A stretch of DNA of 44,446 nt from Caldifarciminota bacterium (GTDB lineage: Bacteria > Hydrothermota > Tepidihabitantia > SM23-42). A program made the translations under genes and the position numbers. Under the pieces are notes generated by a model. That model was not told the origin of the DNA and did no database searches. It was given only the letters and a program-made list of their open reading frames with translations. Each line of letters begins with the position of its first letter. Positions within the stretch are counted from its first letter, which is position 1. Below, one piece after another: positions 9,785-18,635 of the stretch. The stretch covers positions 1 through 44,446 of the forward strand of contig DAOVAN010000003.1 in assembly GCA_030671005.1 (NCBI GenBank). The letters run 5' to 3'.

Positions 9785-10870
9785 TCATCTGATCTTCAAT
9801 GTCGACAGGGCAAACATCAGGAAGATGATGCCCACGATCCAGAAGCGCACCACGATTTTCGGCTCGACCAGCCCCTTCAGTTCAAAATGGTGGTGCAACG
9901 GGGCCATCTTGAATAGCCGTTTACCGCCGGTGCAACGAAAATAGATCACCTGGAGCAAAACCGTCAGCACCTCAATCACGAAGACACCGCCAACCAACAA
10001 TAAGAGGATCTCCTGTTTAATGAGAATCGCCGCGGTACCGATGATTGCACCAAGACTCAAGGCCCCGGTGTCACCCATGAACACCTGAGCCGGATGTGCA
10101 TTGAACCACAGAAACCCAAGGCTTGCTCCGAGAATCGCAGCGCAGTATACTGTTACTTCACCCCCCTGCCTAAGAAATATTATGTTCACATACTCGCTTA
10201 TCACTACGTGTCCTGCCGCATAAGCGAGTGCGGCATAGGCAAGGGCGGCGACTCCAATGAGGCCGATGGCGAGACCGTCCAGCCCATCAGTCAGGTTGAC
10301 ACCATTGGAAGAACCGATCACTACCATGACGACGAATATCGGATAGAGCATGCCAAGGCTTATGACATAGTTCTTCACGAAAATGAGGTTGGTCTTGGCA
10401 GCGTAACCCTCAGGTCCAAAAAAATACAAGAACAATCCGAGCGCTAACCCATACATTATTTGAAAAATCAGTTTCGTCTTTATCGATAGACCGCGTGGCT
10501 TTTTCTTGTATATCTTAACATAGTCATCCCAAAAGCCCAGCAATCCGAAATATATCGTCGCCGTGAAGAGTATTAAAACATTCGTGTTACCTAAATCACA
10601 AAAGAGAAAAGATGATATCAGAATGGAGAAAAGTATCAGGATACCGCCCATGGATGGTGTTCCCTCCTTCAAGCGGTGACTATCCGGCACCTCCATCCTG
10701 ACCCGTTGTGTAACCGATTTGTTGGCCAGCAAATTTATGAACCACTTGCCAAGAATGAGCACAATGAGAATCGCGAAGACTGCCGCGTAAGCACTACGGA
10801 ACGTAATATAGCCGAAAAGCCTTAACGGTCCAAAATAGTCCTTCAGTGGATACAAAAGCCAGTATAGCAT
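9785..10870 (-). CDS. mraY: phospho-N-acetylmuramoyl-pentapeptide transferase
   Basis: EGTPSMGGILIL, NLTDGLDGLAIG, MGDTGALSLG, PLHHHFELKG. Confidence 0.97.
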   Translation of the reverse strand: MLYWLLYPLKDYFGPLRLFGYITFRSAYAAVFAILIVLILGKWFINLLANKSVTQRVRMEVPDSHRLKEGTPSMGGILILFSILISSFLFCDLGNTNVLILFTATIYFGLLGFWDDYVKIYKKKPRGLSIKTKLIFQIMYGLALGLFLYFFGPEGYAAKTNLIFVKNYVISLGMLYPIFVVMVVIGSSNGVNLTDGLDGLAIGLIGVAALAYAALAYAAGHVVISEYVNIIFLRQGGEVTVYCAAILGASLGFLWFNAHPAQVFMGDTGALSLGAIIGTAAILIKQEILLLLVGGVFVIEVLTVLLQVIYFRCTGGKRLFKMAPLHHHFELKGLVEPKIVVRFWIVGIIFLMFALSTLKIR

Positions 10871-10921
10871 ATTATCTCGCCTGTTCTCTTACCGACAAAA
10901 TTGTCTCAATGAAAGATTTCT

Positions 10922-12202
10922 TCACCGCAACAGCCTCGGTAGCTCATCGATGAATCTCTCGAAATGAAGTGCTCTTGACGCTTTGAGCAGAACGACCTCA
11001 TCACCTGCGATGTTTTCACGCAGAAACCTTAGCAAATCTATCGCCTTAGAAAAATGCGTGCCCTTGTAGTATCTCGATTCTTGCCCGAAAGTCACCAGCA
11101 AGTCTGCATGCTGTCTCGCGTATTCGCCAGTGGCCCGGTGCAACTCCTTTGACTTCTCACCCAACTCAAGCATATCGCCAAAGACAAATATCTTCCTCCG
11201 CCCCAACTGTGCAGCAAAGTCGATCGCCGCCTTCATCGACACCGGGTTTGCATTGTATGTGTCATTTATTATCAACAACTCACCCAGTGTAATTGGTTCC
11301 AGACGCCCCGGCTCCGGATTCATCTCGGCGATACCTGCATACTGCGCATCATAATGGATGCTCAGTTTCGAGGTCAAACAGACCGCGGCTAGACAATTGT
11401 ATACGTTACCCAAGCCGAGCAGTTGTGTGAAGAACCGATTTCCTTCATATGAGAAATAGGATCCACGTTCAGTCAGCTCCACACTGTCCAACATTCCTAA
11501 GAAGAAACTGATGGTGTTGCTTCTACCCGACCCGCTAGCTCCCTCGCCAACCAGAGCGAAACCATCAGCGGGGAGTGCATCTATTAAGGCAAATTTCTCC
11601 TTTCGGATACCTTCGATCGAGCCGAGACCATCAAGATGACCAGGACCTATGTTAGTGATCACGCCGATATGAGGGCGTGCAATGTCACACAACCGGACTA
11701 TCTCTCCAGGGGCACTTGTTCCCATCTCCACCACCAAGTAGTCTTCATCCCCGGACAGCCTGAAAACCGTTAGGGGCAGACCGATGAGTGAATTGTAATT
11801 CTTCTCCGTATGTAATACCCGATACTTCTTCTTCAGGATCGACGCAATCAGATTCTTCACCGTTGTCTTCCCGTTCGTCCCGGTAATGCCAACGGTCTGT
11901 ACCTCGAAATGATTCCGATAATTACGGGCGAGTTCGCCCAAGGCAAAAAGCGTATCTGAAACCAATATCTCATTGGTCATCGATTGTGTCCGCTGGACAA
12001 CTGCTGCCAGTGCACCACGCCGCAAGGCATCTGCTACATAGCAATGTCCATCAGTGTGCGACCCCTTCAAGGCAAAGAACAGTTCGCCGGGCATTGTCTC
12101 CCGGGAGCTTATCGTAACCCCACGCACAAGATCCTGCCCGGGCAATTGTGCCTGACCATTCACCATCTTGACTATCTCCCCTAGCATGAACTCGCGAAAC
12201 AT
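10922..12202 (-). CDS. murF: UDP-MurNAc-tripeptide-D-alanyl-D-alanine ligase
   Basis: GITGTNGKTTVKNLI, EMGTSAPGEI, INDTYNANPVSM. Confidence 0.95.
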   Translation of the reverse strand: MFREFMLGEIVKMVNGQAQLPGQDLVRGVTISSRETMPGELFFALKGSHTDGHCYVADALRRGALAAVVQRTQSMTNEILVSDTLFALGELARNYRNHFEVQTVGITGTNGKTTVKNLIASILKKKYRVLHTEKNYNSLIGLPLTVFRLSGDEDYLVVEMGTSAPGEIVRLCDIARPHIGVITNIGPGHLDGLGSIEGIRKEKFALIDALPADGFALVGEGASGSGRSNTISFFLGMLDSVELTERGSYFSYEGNRFFTQLLGLGNVYNCLAAVCLTSKLSIHYDAQYAGIAEMNPEPGRLEPITLGELLIINDTYNANPVSMKAAIDFAAQLGRRKIFVFGDMLELGEKSKELHRATGEYARQHADLLVTFGQESRYYKGTHFSKAIDLLRFLRENIAGDEVVLLKASRALHFERFIDELPRLLR

Positions 12203-13605
12203 GCTTTGATCACCTCGGCATCGTTGAACTTGAACCTCTCTTCATTGACTATCTGATACTCCTCATGTCCTTTGCCGGCAACAACAACAATATCCTCTTC
12301 TTTTTTGGAGGCGATGGCATACTGGATCGCGGCAGCACGATCTTCGATTATCTTGTGATTACTACCTACCACGCCCTGCATGATATCATCTATGATCTGT
12401 TTAGGCGGTTCGCTGCGCGGATTATCTGAAGTTATCACTGTCAGATCGGCGAGTCTCGAGGCAATAGCACCCATCTTCGGACGTTTATTCTTATCACGAT
12501 CTCCGCCACAACCGAAGACAATTATCACCCTACCCTTGGCATATTGCTTCATCGATTGGAGGATGTTCTCTATCGCCGATGGTGTGTGAGCGAAATCGAC
12601 AAAGACATTGTCCATGACGCGTTCTAACCGTCCCCGCACCGCATGCAAATCCTCGATACCTTTTATGATGTCTTCTATACGGACACCCAGTGCGACGCCC
12701 GCCGCAAAGGCAGCCAGAACGTTATAAATGTTGAATTCACCAACCAAAGACGTCCTCACCTCATAGCTTTCGTTGTCACAATGAATTTCCAGTTTAGAAC
12801 CATTGAGGGATCCATCGAGTACCCGCGCCATTATGTCACTCTCTCTCGCTACACCAAATGATATCATGTTTGTTATCCGCAGGTCTTTGACCGATCTGCC
12901 AATGTCCTCGTCATTGTTGTACACGGCATACCCGCTTTCCTTGAGCAGTGAAAATATATGCAGCTTCGATTGCTGGTAATCATCCATCGTTTTATGAAAA
13001 TCGAGGTGGTCCTGAGTTAGATTTGTGAAGACGGCAACGTCGAAAACAATATTTTCCACGCGCTTCAGCTTCAGGGCATGTGAAGACACTTCCATCACCA
13101 CTGAATCGATCCCCTCGTTCTCGAAGTTCTTGAACAACTTCATGATATCCAGAATCTCTGGTGTCGTACGGACCGCCTTACTCCTTGCCCCGCCCAGATA
13201 ATAGATTGTTCCTATCAGTCCCGGGCTTCTTCCCGCTCGCGTCAATATCGAGTGAATGAGAAATGCCGTGGTCGTCTTTCCGTTTGTGCCCGTGATACCA
13301 ACCTTAGTCATTCCACCAAAGTCCCCGTAGAACCGTGTGGCCAATATGCCCAATATCTCACGGGTGTTATTGACTATGATCTGAGGTAACGTTGTCTCGA
13401 CCTTCTCCTGGGTAATGACTGCCACGGCTCCTCGTTTTTCCACATCCCGTATGAAATCATGTCCATCGAACCTTTCTCCCTTCATCGCGACATACAATCC
13501 CCCCGGCTTAATCTTTCTTGAATCGAATTCAACCGTAGTAATCTCGACATCCTTAAGGTTATGAGTCTGTGCAGGTATACCTGCAATCAATTTACTTAAC
13601 TGCAT
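12181..13605 (-). CDS. murE: UDP-MurNAc-L-Ala-D-Glu ligase, meso-DAP-type
   Basis: GITGTNGKTTTAFLI, FTNLTQDHLDFH; DNPR motif (TSDNPRSEPP) indicates meso-diaminopimelate specificity. Confidence 0.95.
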   Translation of the reverse strand: MQLSKLIAGIPAQTHNLKDVEITTVEFDSRKIKPGGLYVAMKGERFDGHDFIRDVEKRGAVAVITQEKVETTLPQIIVNNTREILGILATRFYGDFGGMTKVGITGTNGKTTTAFLIHSILTRAGRSPGLIGTIYYLGGARSKAVRTTPEILDIMKLFKNFENEGIDSVVMEVSSHALKLKRVENIVFDVAVFTNLTQDHLDFHKTMDDYQQSKLHIFSLLKESGYAVYNNDEDIGRSVKDLRITNMISFGVARESDIMARVLDGSLNGSKLEIHCDNESYEVRTSLVGEFNIYNVLAAFAAGVALGVRIEDIIKGIEDLHAVRGRLERVMDNVFVDFAHTPSAIENILQSMKQYAKGRVIIVFGCGGDRDKNKRPKMGAIASRLADLTVITSDNPRSEPPKQIIDDIMQGVVGSNHKIIEDRAAAIQYAIASKKEEDIVVVAGKGHEEYQIVNEERFKFNDAEVIKACFASSC

Positions 13606-15217
13606 AGCGATGGGAGTTCATTTGATATATGCTATGGGCAATGTCTCTGAATACGGGTGCCGTGATCGTACTTGCCCAGTAACCACTCTTGGGCTCGTCA
13701 ACCATAAGGATTATCAGATAGTCTGGCGAAGCAGCCGGAAAATACCCGGCAAAGGTAGTGATGATAGAGCTGTTTGAGTAGGTACCATCGACAACCTTCT
13801 GTGCGGTTCCTGTCTTGCCCGCGATCTTAATGTCATTGAACGCGGCCGCGGTACCACTCCCCTCCTCGACAACGGTACAGAGTATGTCGGTCACTCGGCG
13901 TGCAGTCGGCGCATTGATTACACGTCTGATCCGTAGTGTCTTAGTTTCGTAAACAACTCTCGGGCCTCTTCGAATTTCGCGTACAATCGTAGGTTTGTTC
14001 AGCACGCCGTCATTAGCGATCGCCTGGTAAGCCATTGCCAGCTGAAGCAGGTTCACCGTGAGACCTTGACCAAAGACAAGAGTGGCAAACTCAACATCAT
14101 TGATCTTCATGCCATCGGGTAATCGACCCCGCACCTCGCCCGGAAATTCAATACCGGTGACTTCTCCGAAACCAAAATCCCGCACCATGAGGAGAAAACG
14201 CTCACGATCGAACTTCCTTGATAACTTGACCATCGCAACATTGCTGGAATGAGCAATCGCCTGTCTCAAGGTGACAATGCCGTAGTCTCTATAATCATTT
14301 ATCAAATGGCCGCGCACTCTTATCTTTCCATCCTCGGTATCGATGATATCGGCTTCTTTTACGCCGTTCTGTAGAGCGTAGGTGAGGGGCATCAATTTGA
14401 AGGTCGATCCGGGTTCGAATTCATCGCAGATTATGTGATTTCTCTGATCACCGTCCTTACCAACATTGACCATGGCAAGGATATCCCCGGTGCCCGGTTC
14501 GATAATCAAACCGCACGCCGACTGCGCGTCTTCGCTCCGGTGACAATCACTTAGGTTTTTGTGAAGAATTGCCTGCAACTGGAGATCGATGGTCAGGTAG
14601 ATATCCCTGCCCGGCCGCGGTTCTTTCTCGGGATGATTATGATACGGAAAAATCCCGCCCGTCGGGTCCTTCTGATATATCGCGAATCCTGTCTCACCGC
14701 TAAGAATGTCATTGAATTGCAACTCCAGGCCTTCGATGCCACGATTATCTGAACCGCATTTGCCAATGAGGCTCGCAAAGATCTCGGGCATGTTATACCG
14801 TCGATTTAAATCATGAGTATATCCAATACTGGGGTCATCAATTGCAAGATATCGGTCACGTTGTCTTTTATCCACCTTCATCTCCACCCAAAAGAATTCA
14901 CGGCTGCCAATCTGCTTCTTGATACGACTCCTCGATTTCCCGGAAACCTTTGCAATCTCACGCGTCAGCCTGCCGACGTCACCGGCATAACGCGGCGTGC
15001 AGAAAACTGAAAAACATTGTTCAGATGTAGCAATGGCCACACCGTTACGATCATATATGTTACCTCTTGCTCCCAGCAGCACAAACTTTTTCTCGTGCTG
15101 CCGCTTGGCTCTATTTTCGTAGTACTGATGTTTGAAGCATTGTATATAAAAAAGGTAGGAAAAGAAAACAACCGAGACAAAAAAGAGGAGAAAATTTAAA
15201 AACTTCGTCCGGATCAT
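13592..15217 (-). CDS. ftsI: division transpeptidase / penicillin-binding protein (FtsI)
   Basis: PBP motifs EPGSTFKL (SxxK), HSSNVAM (SxN), GKTGTAQ (KTG); N-terminal TM; no PASTA repeats. Confidence 0.95.
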   Translation of the reverse strand: MIRTKFLNFLLFFVSVVFFSYLFYIQCFKHQYYENRAKRQHEKKFVLLGARGNIYDRNGVAIATSEQCFSVFCTPRYAGDVGRLTREIAKVSGKSRSRIKKQIGSREFFWVEMKVDKRQRDRYLAIDDPSIGYTHDLNRRYNMPEIFASLIGKCGSDNRGIEGLELQFNDILSGETGFAIYQKDPTGGIFPYHNHPEKEPRPGRDIYLTIDLQLQAILHKNLSDCHRSEDAQSACGLIIEPGTGDILAMVNVGKDGDQRNHIICDEFEPGSTFKLMPLTYALQNGVKEADIIDTEDGKIRVRGHLINDYRDYGIVTLRQAIAHSSNVAMVKLSRKFDRERFLLMVRDFGFGEVTGIEFPGEVRGRLPDGMKINDVEFATLVFGQGLTVNLLQLAMAYQAIANDGVLNKPTIVREIRRGPRVVYETKTLRIRRVINAPTARRVTDILCTVVEEGSGTAAAFNDIKIAGKTGTAQKVVDGTYSNSSIITTFAGYFPAASPDYLIILMVDEPKSGYWASTITAPVFRDIAHSIYQMNSHRYAVK

Positions 15218-15465
15218 TCAACCACCCCTAATATGTCATCTCTATCAGGAAAGACATAGCCCATCGCCTTTGCCGCGGTTTCGATATCGGCGAGATTGGC
15301 AAGACCGATCAATTCAAATTCCAATTGTTTCTTCTCGTTTCTCAATGCGACAACACGATTTTTCAAATCTTCCTTACGCACCTCGCTCTTTACCAGTTCG
15401 CTCTCAAGGAGCACGAGCAAGAACAAGTATGCTATAACACCTACAAATATTATGAGCACACGCAT
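15214..15465 (-). CDS. ftsL: FtsL-like septum protein
   Basis: 83 aa: N-terminal TM and coiled coil, between rsmH and ftsI. Confidence 0.75.
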   Translation of the reverse strand: MRVLIIFVGVIAYLFLLVLLESELVKSEVRKEDLKNRVVALRNEKKQLEFELIGLANLADIETAAKAMGYVFPDRDDILGVVE

Positions 15466-16340
15466 TTTTCGATAACCCTCAACTTCGCACTCCGCGCGCG
15501 CGGGTTCCTGCTGATCTCGTCTTCATGGGGTTTTATCACTCTCTTGTTGAGCAACTGAATCTGACCCTGTTTTTTCAGCCCGCGGAAGAAGTACTTCACG
15601 ATCCTATCCTCGCCCGAATGATATGATATCACCAGCATTCTGCCCCCGTCCTTGAGCCTTCGATATGCAACAAGCAAGCCCTGCCCCAGATTCACCAGCT
15701 CATCATTCGTCCAGATTCTCAAGGCCTGAAAGATCTTGTGCAGGTTCTTCTTCAGAAACCGCCTCGGCACAGAATCCTCAATCACCTTTCTCAGTTCCAG
15801 GGTTGTGTTGAGTGTACGTCTCATCTCAAAAATCCTATGCCCAATCTTCCTGTAATTGCGCACGTCACCATATTCCCTGAGGATCCGTACAATCTCTTCC
15901 TTCTGCGCCCTACGCAACCTCTCGCCGAGGGTGAGGCTGTTCGGTGACATACGCATCAGTAAATCGCCCTTTCTCTCAAAACTGAAACCGCGGGCCGACG
16001 TCGTGAGTTGGTGATATGAAACACCCAGATCAAAAAGCAAGCCATCAACCCTGTGGACCTTTAGCCCGTCAAGGATTAAATCTAGATTAATGAAGTTATT
16101 TTCGAAGAGAAAACACCGCTTGCGGTAATCAGCCGTCACCTGCCGGCTGTAAGCGATTGCCTCCGGATCACAATCAATACCGACGAACCGGGCCGTTCTC
16201 GTGCGCTTCAACATGACGAGGAGGTGTCCGGCACCGCCCACTGTGCAATCGCAGTACACACCATCGTCCCTCAGGTTAATCCAGGTAACAATTTCATCTA
16301 CCAGAACAGGTTGATGAAAAACCTGCTGCCGTGCCATCAA
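15450..16340 (-). CDS. rsmH: 16S rRNA (cytosine1402-N4)-methyltransferase
   Basis: HQPVLVDEIV, CDCTVGGAGH, LLFDLGVS, RGFSF, YHSGEDRIVK. Confidence 0.92.
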   Translation of the reverse strand: MMARQQVFHQPVLVDEIVTWINLRDDGVYCDCTVGGAGHLLVMLKRTRTARFVGIDCDPEAIAYSRQVTADYRKRCFLFENNFINLDLILDGLKVHRVDGLLFDLGVSYHQLTTSARGFSFERKGDLLMRMSPNSLTLGERLRRAQKEEIVRILREYGDVRNYRKIGHRIFEMRRTLNTTLELRKVIEDSVPRRFLKKNLHKIFQALRIWTNDELVNLGQGLLVAYRRLKDGGRMLVISYHSGEDRIVKYFFRGLKKQGQIQLLNKRVIKPHEDEISRNPRARSAKLRVIEKCVCS

Positions 16341-16682
16341 CTAGGCAAAGCTCTTCAGTGCGGCTCTACGTGATGGGTAGATCTCAAATGGGTAAAAGCC
16401 GTATAATCTCAGGATATCGTACAAGTACGGTGATACATTTACAAGCTTTATATCACCTCCGTACTTCTTGAATTTTTGTTGGTATTCAATAAGCCAACCA
16501 ACAACTTTGTAGTTAATGTGACTCACCCGTGAAAGGTCTATGATTATGTTGAAATCACCATCTTCAATCATTTGCTTCAACTTCTGCTCTATTTTGGAAA
16601 ACCCCTCCTCATCGATTTCACCACTGGGTAAGAAAAACGATACCTTCTTATCCTTAACAGCCTCAACTGCTTGTATTTTCAT
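16341..16682 (-). CDS. STAS-domain protein (anti-sigma-factor-antagonist-like)
   Basis: 113 aa: FNIIIDLSRVSHINYKVVGWLIEYQQKFKKYGGDIKLVNVSPYLYDILRLYGF; overlaps the mraZ stop and abuts rsmH. Confidence 0.8.
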   Translation of the reverse strand: MKIQAVEAVKDKKVSFFLPSGEIDEEGFSKIEQKLKQMIEDGDFNIIIDLSRVSHINYKVVGWLIEYQQKFKKYGGDIKLVNVSPYLYDILRLYGFYPFEIYPSRRAALKSFA

Positions 16683-17145
16683 CTTTCCTCCTTCTCAAAC
16701 CTTCGATGCCCTCGGCATCCTCCAAATAGAATTTCTCGACCTCCTTACCAAACGCCTCATAGTTTTCAGGAGACCATAATTCAATGTAGTTGATCTCGCC
16801 AACGATAATGACCTCTTTGGCAATGCGGGCATGAGTGAGTAGGAAATCTGGGATGAGGATTCTTCCTTGTCCATCGAGTCGATCCTCTTTTATGCCGAAC
16901 GTGAAGTGTCGTCGATACCGACGGGACTTGAGATAATCCATGGAAAGAGAAAGCATTTCTTTGTCCTCGATCTCTTCCCAAATTCTCAGCGGGTATACAG
17001 CTACTTCCCGGTCATAACCAGGTGTAAGAATTACCCGGCCTTCAGACTCGTGATTCAGAATGCTGCGGAATTGGCTCGGTACGGCCAGGCGTTTTCGGTC
17101 ATCCAAGATATGAGTGAAGAATCCCCGGAATCTAATGTTCCCCAT
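16663..17145 (-). CDS. mraZ: transcriptional regulator MraZ
   Basis: GFFTHILDDRKRLAVPSQFR and a second KEDRLDGQGRILIPDFL repeat; first gene of the dcw cluster. ATG at 17145 (a longer GTG start at 17160 is possible). Confidence 0.92.
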   Translation of the reverse strand: MGNIRFRGFFTHILDDRKRLAVPSQFRSILNHESEGRVILTPGYDREVAVYPLRIWEEIEDKEMLSLSMDYLKSRRYRRHFTFGIKEDRLDGQGRILIPDFLLTHARIAKEVIIVGEINYIELWSPENYEAFGKEVEKFYLEDAEGIEGLRRRKDENTSS

Positions 17146-17164
17146 TGTTCCCCATTTCACCCCA
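17140..17164 (-). promoter_or_regulatory. putative MraZ operator: three TGGGG boxes at 10-bp spacing
   Basis: CCCCA on the + strand at 17140-17144, 17150-17154 and 17160-17164 (minus strand TGGGGtgaaaTGGGGaacaaTGGGG). Confidence 0.75.
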
Positions 17165-17191
17165 TTTTACATATTATTTGATATTTGTCAA
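17164..17191 (-). promoter_or_regulatory. sigma70-type promoter of the dcw cluster
   Basis: Minus strand TTGACA (17191-17186), 16-bp spacer, TAAAAT (17169-17164). Confidence 0.75.
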
Positions 17192-17378
17192 GTACCAAAG
17201 TTGTCAGCTCTTATGGTATAAGTCTTTAAATTTCGAGTGTTTTTGGTGTACCCAGTACTGTACTACAGGGATTACATGGGTTCGTTACAAATTTTGATAG
17301 GGATGTGATGTTCTTATGCTGACTATGCTATTGGACGAGCCTCTTGTCTTTACCCAAACCAGATTGATCAGCGACGAT

Positions 17379-18635
17379 TCATTCGGTCTTCTTGAGCCTT
17401 GCTGCAAAAACACCATCCGTGTTATAATCGCACGGCAGGACTTTCAGAAAGTCATCACCCTGTGGAGTAAAATCATTTGCAGGCTCGACTACGAAATTCG
17501 GATTGCTTTTAAGAAAAAGGGTAATGACATCTTCATTCTCATCTGGCAGAATACTACACGTTGAGTATATCAACGAACCACCGACGCGCAGGTAATGGGC
17601 TGCGTTCGTCAGCAAATCATACTGGAGTTTGGCCAACCTGGTGACCACCTTTTTGTTCACACGATCCTTCACCTCGGGTCTCTTGGCAATAACACCCGCA
17701 TTCGTACAGGGCGCGTCCACCAGCACTTTGTCTACACCTTCGAGTTTGTAGTAACGCCCATCTGCGATAACCGGTCTTATGACACGAATGCCCAATCGAA
17801 CCGCGTTGTCCACCACTAACTTGAGTCGTTCATTACTGATGTCTACCGCAATGACCATGCCTTCATTTTTCATCATCTCGGCCATGTATGTTGCCTTGCT
17901 ACCGGGTGCCGAGCACAGATCGACTATCCTCTCTCCTGGCTTCGGGTCCACCAGATGGCATACCAAACCCTGTGCTTCATCATGGATAGAGATATCCCCT
18001 TGTTTCATCAGCGGACTGTTGATCACCAAGCTCAGATGGTCGACCGACTTGAATTCAGAAAACCAATTTGCCTGCTTATATTCCAAGCCACTCATTCTTA
18101 ATTTCTCTCTTGCTTCCTCAACGGTGTTTTTCAGAAGATTTATGCGTATATACGGTGTGGGGCGAATCTTGAAACATTCGATGATCTTCTCACCTTCTAC
18201 CTGATATGCATCCATGATCTTTCGAAAGACCCATGCGCGTGGTTCACGTAGCACCTGGACACGCTTATTTCGGATAACACCACGTAGCACGGCATTTATC
18301 AAACCCTTCTCCTTCAGGGTCCGACCAAAATTGACCGCTTCGTTGACGATTGCATAAATGGGAATGCGGTCAAAGAATAGATACTGGTATACAGAAATTC
18401 TGAGCACATTCTTCAGCGTCGCATCGAGCGAAAAGAAATCACCGGTCAGAGTCTCCCTGACTATCTGATCTATCTCTTCACGATGACGCAACGTACCAAA
18501 TGCCAGTTCATTAGCCAGTTGCCGATCTTCATCCTTCATTTCATTCTTCTCGTAGATCGCAGCCAGCGCGTCCTTAAGGTTTTTCCCCTCGTCTACTTCA
18601 CACAGTGCACTAATTGCCGCCTCACGCGCAGTCAT
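17379..18635 (-). CDS. rsmB: 16S rRNA (cytosine967-C5)-methyltransferase
   Basis: NusB-like N-terminus; VDLCSAPGSKATYMAE, DAPCTNAGV, YSTCSILPDEN. Confidence 0.92.
   Translation of the reverse strand: MTAREAAISALCEVDEGKNLKDALAAIYEKNEMKDEDRQLANELAFGTLRHREEIDQIVRETLTGDFFSLDATLKNVLRISVYQYLFFDRIPIYAIVNEAVNFGRTLKEKGLINAVLRGVIRNKRVQVLREPRAWVFRKIMDAYQVEGEKIIECFKIRPTPYIRINLLKNTVEEAREKLRMSGLEYKQANWFSEFKSVDHLSLVINSPLMKQGDISIHDEAQGLVCHLVDPKPGERIVDLCSAPGSKATYMAEMMKNEGMVIAVDISNERLKLVVDNAVRLGIRVIRPVIADGRYYKLEGVDKVLVDAPCTNAGVIAKRPEVKDRVNKKVVTRLAKLQYDLLTNAAHYLRVGGSLIYSTCSILPDENEDVITLFLKSNPNFVVEPANDFTPQGDDFLKVLPCDYNTDGVFAARLKKTE

Noticed and set aside
497-18204. Numerous + strand ORFs (e.g. 497-694, 1192-1542, 4519-4914, 5109-5531, 17779-18204)
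   Set aside because: They lie antisense to clearly identified dcw/rsmB genes, have low-complexity or unlikely composition and no family resemblance.
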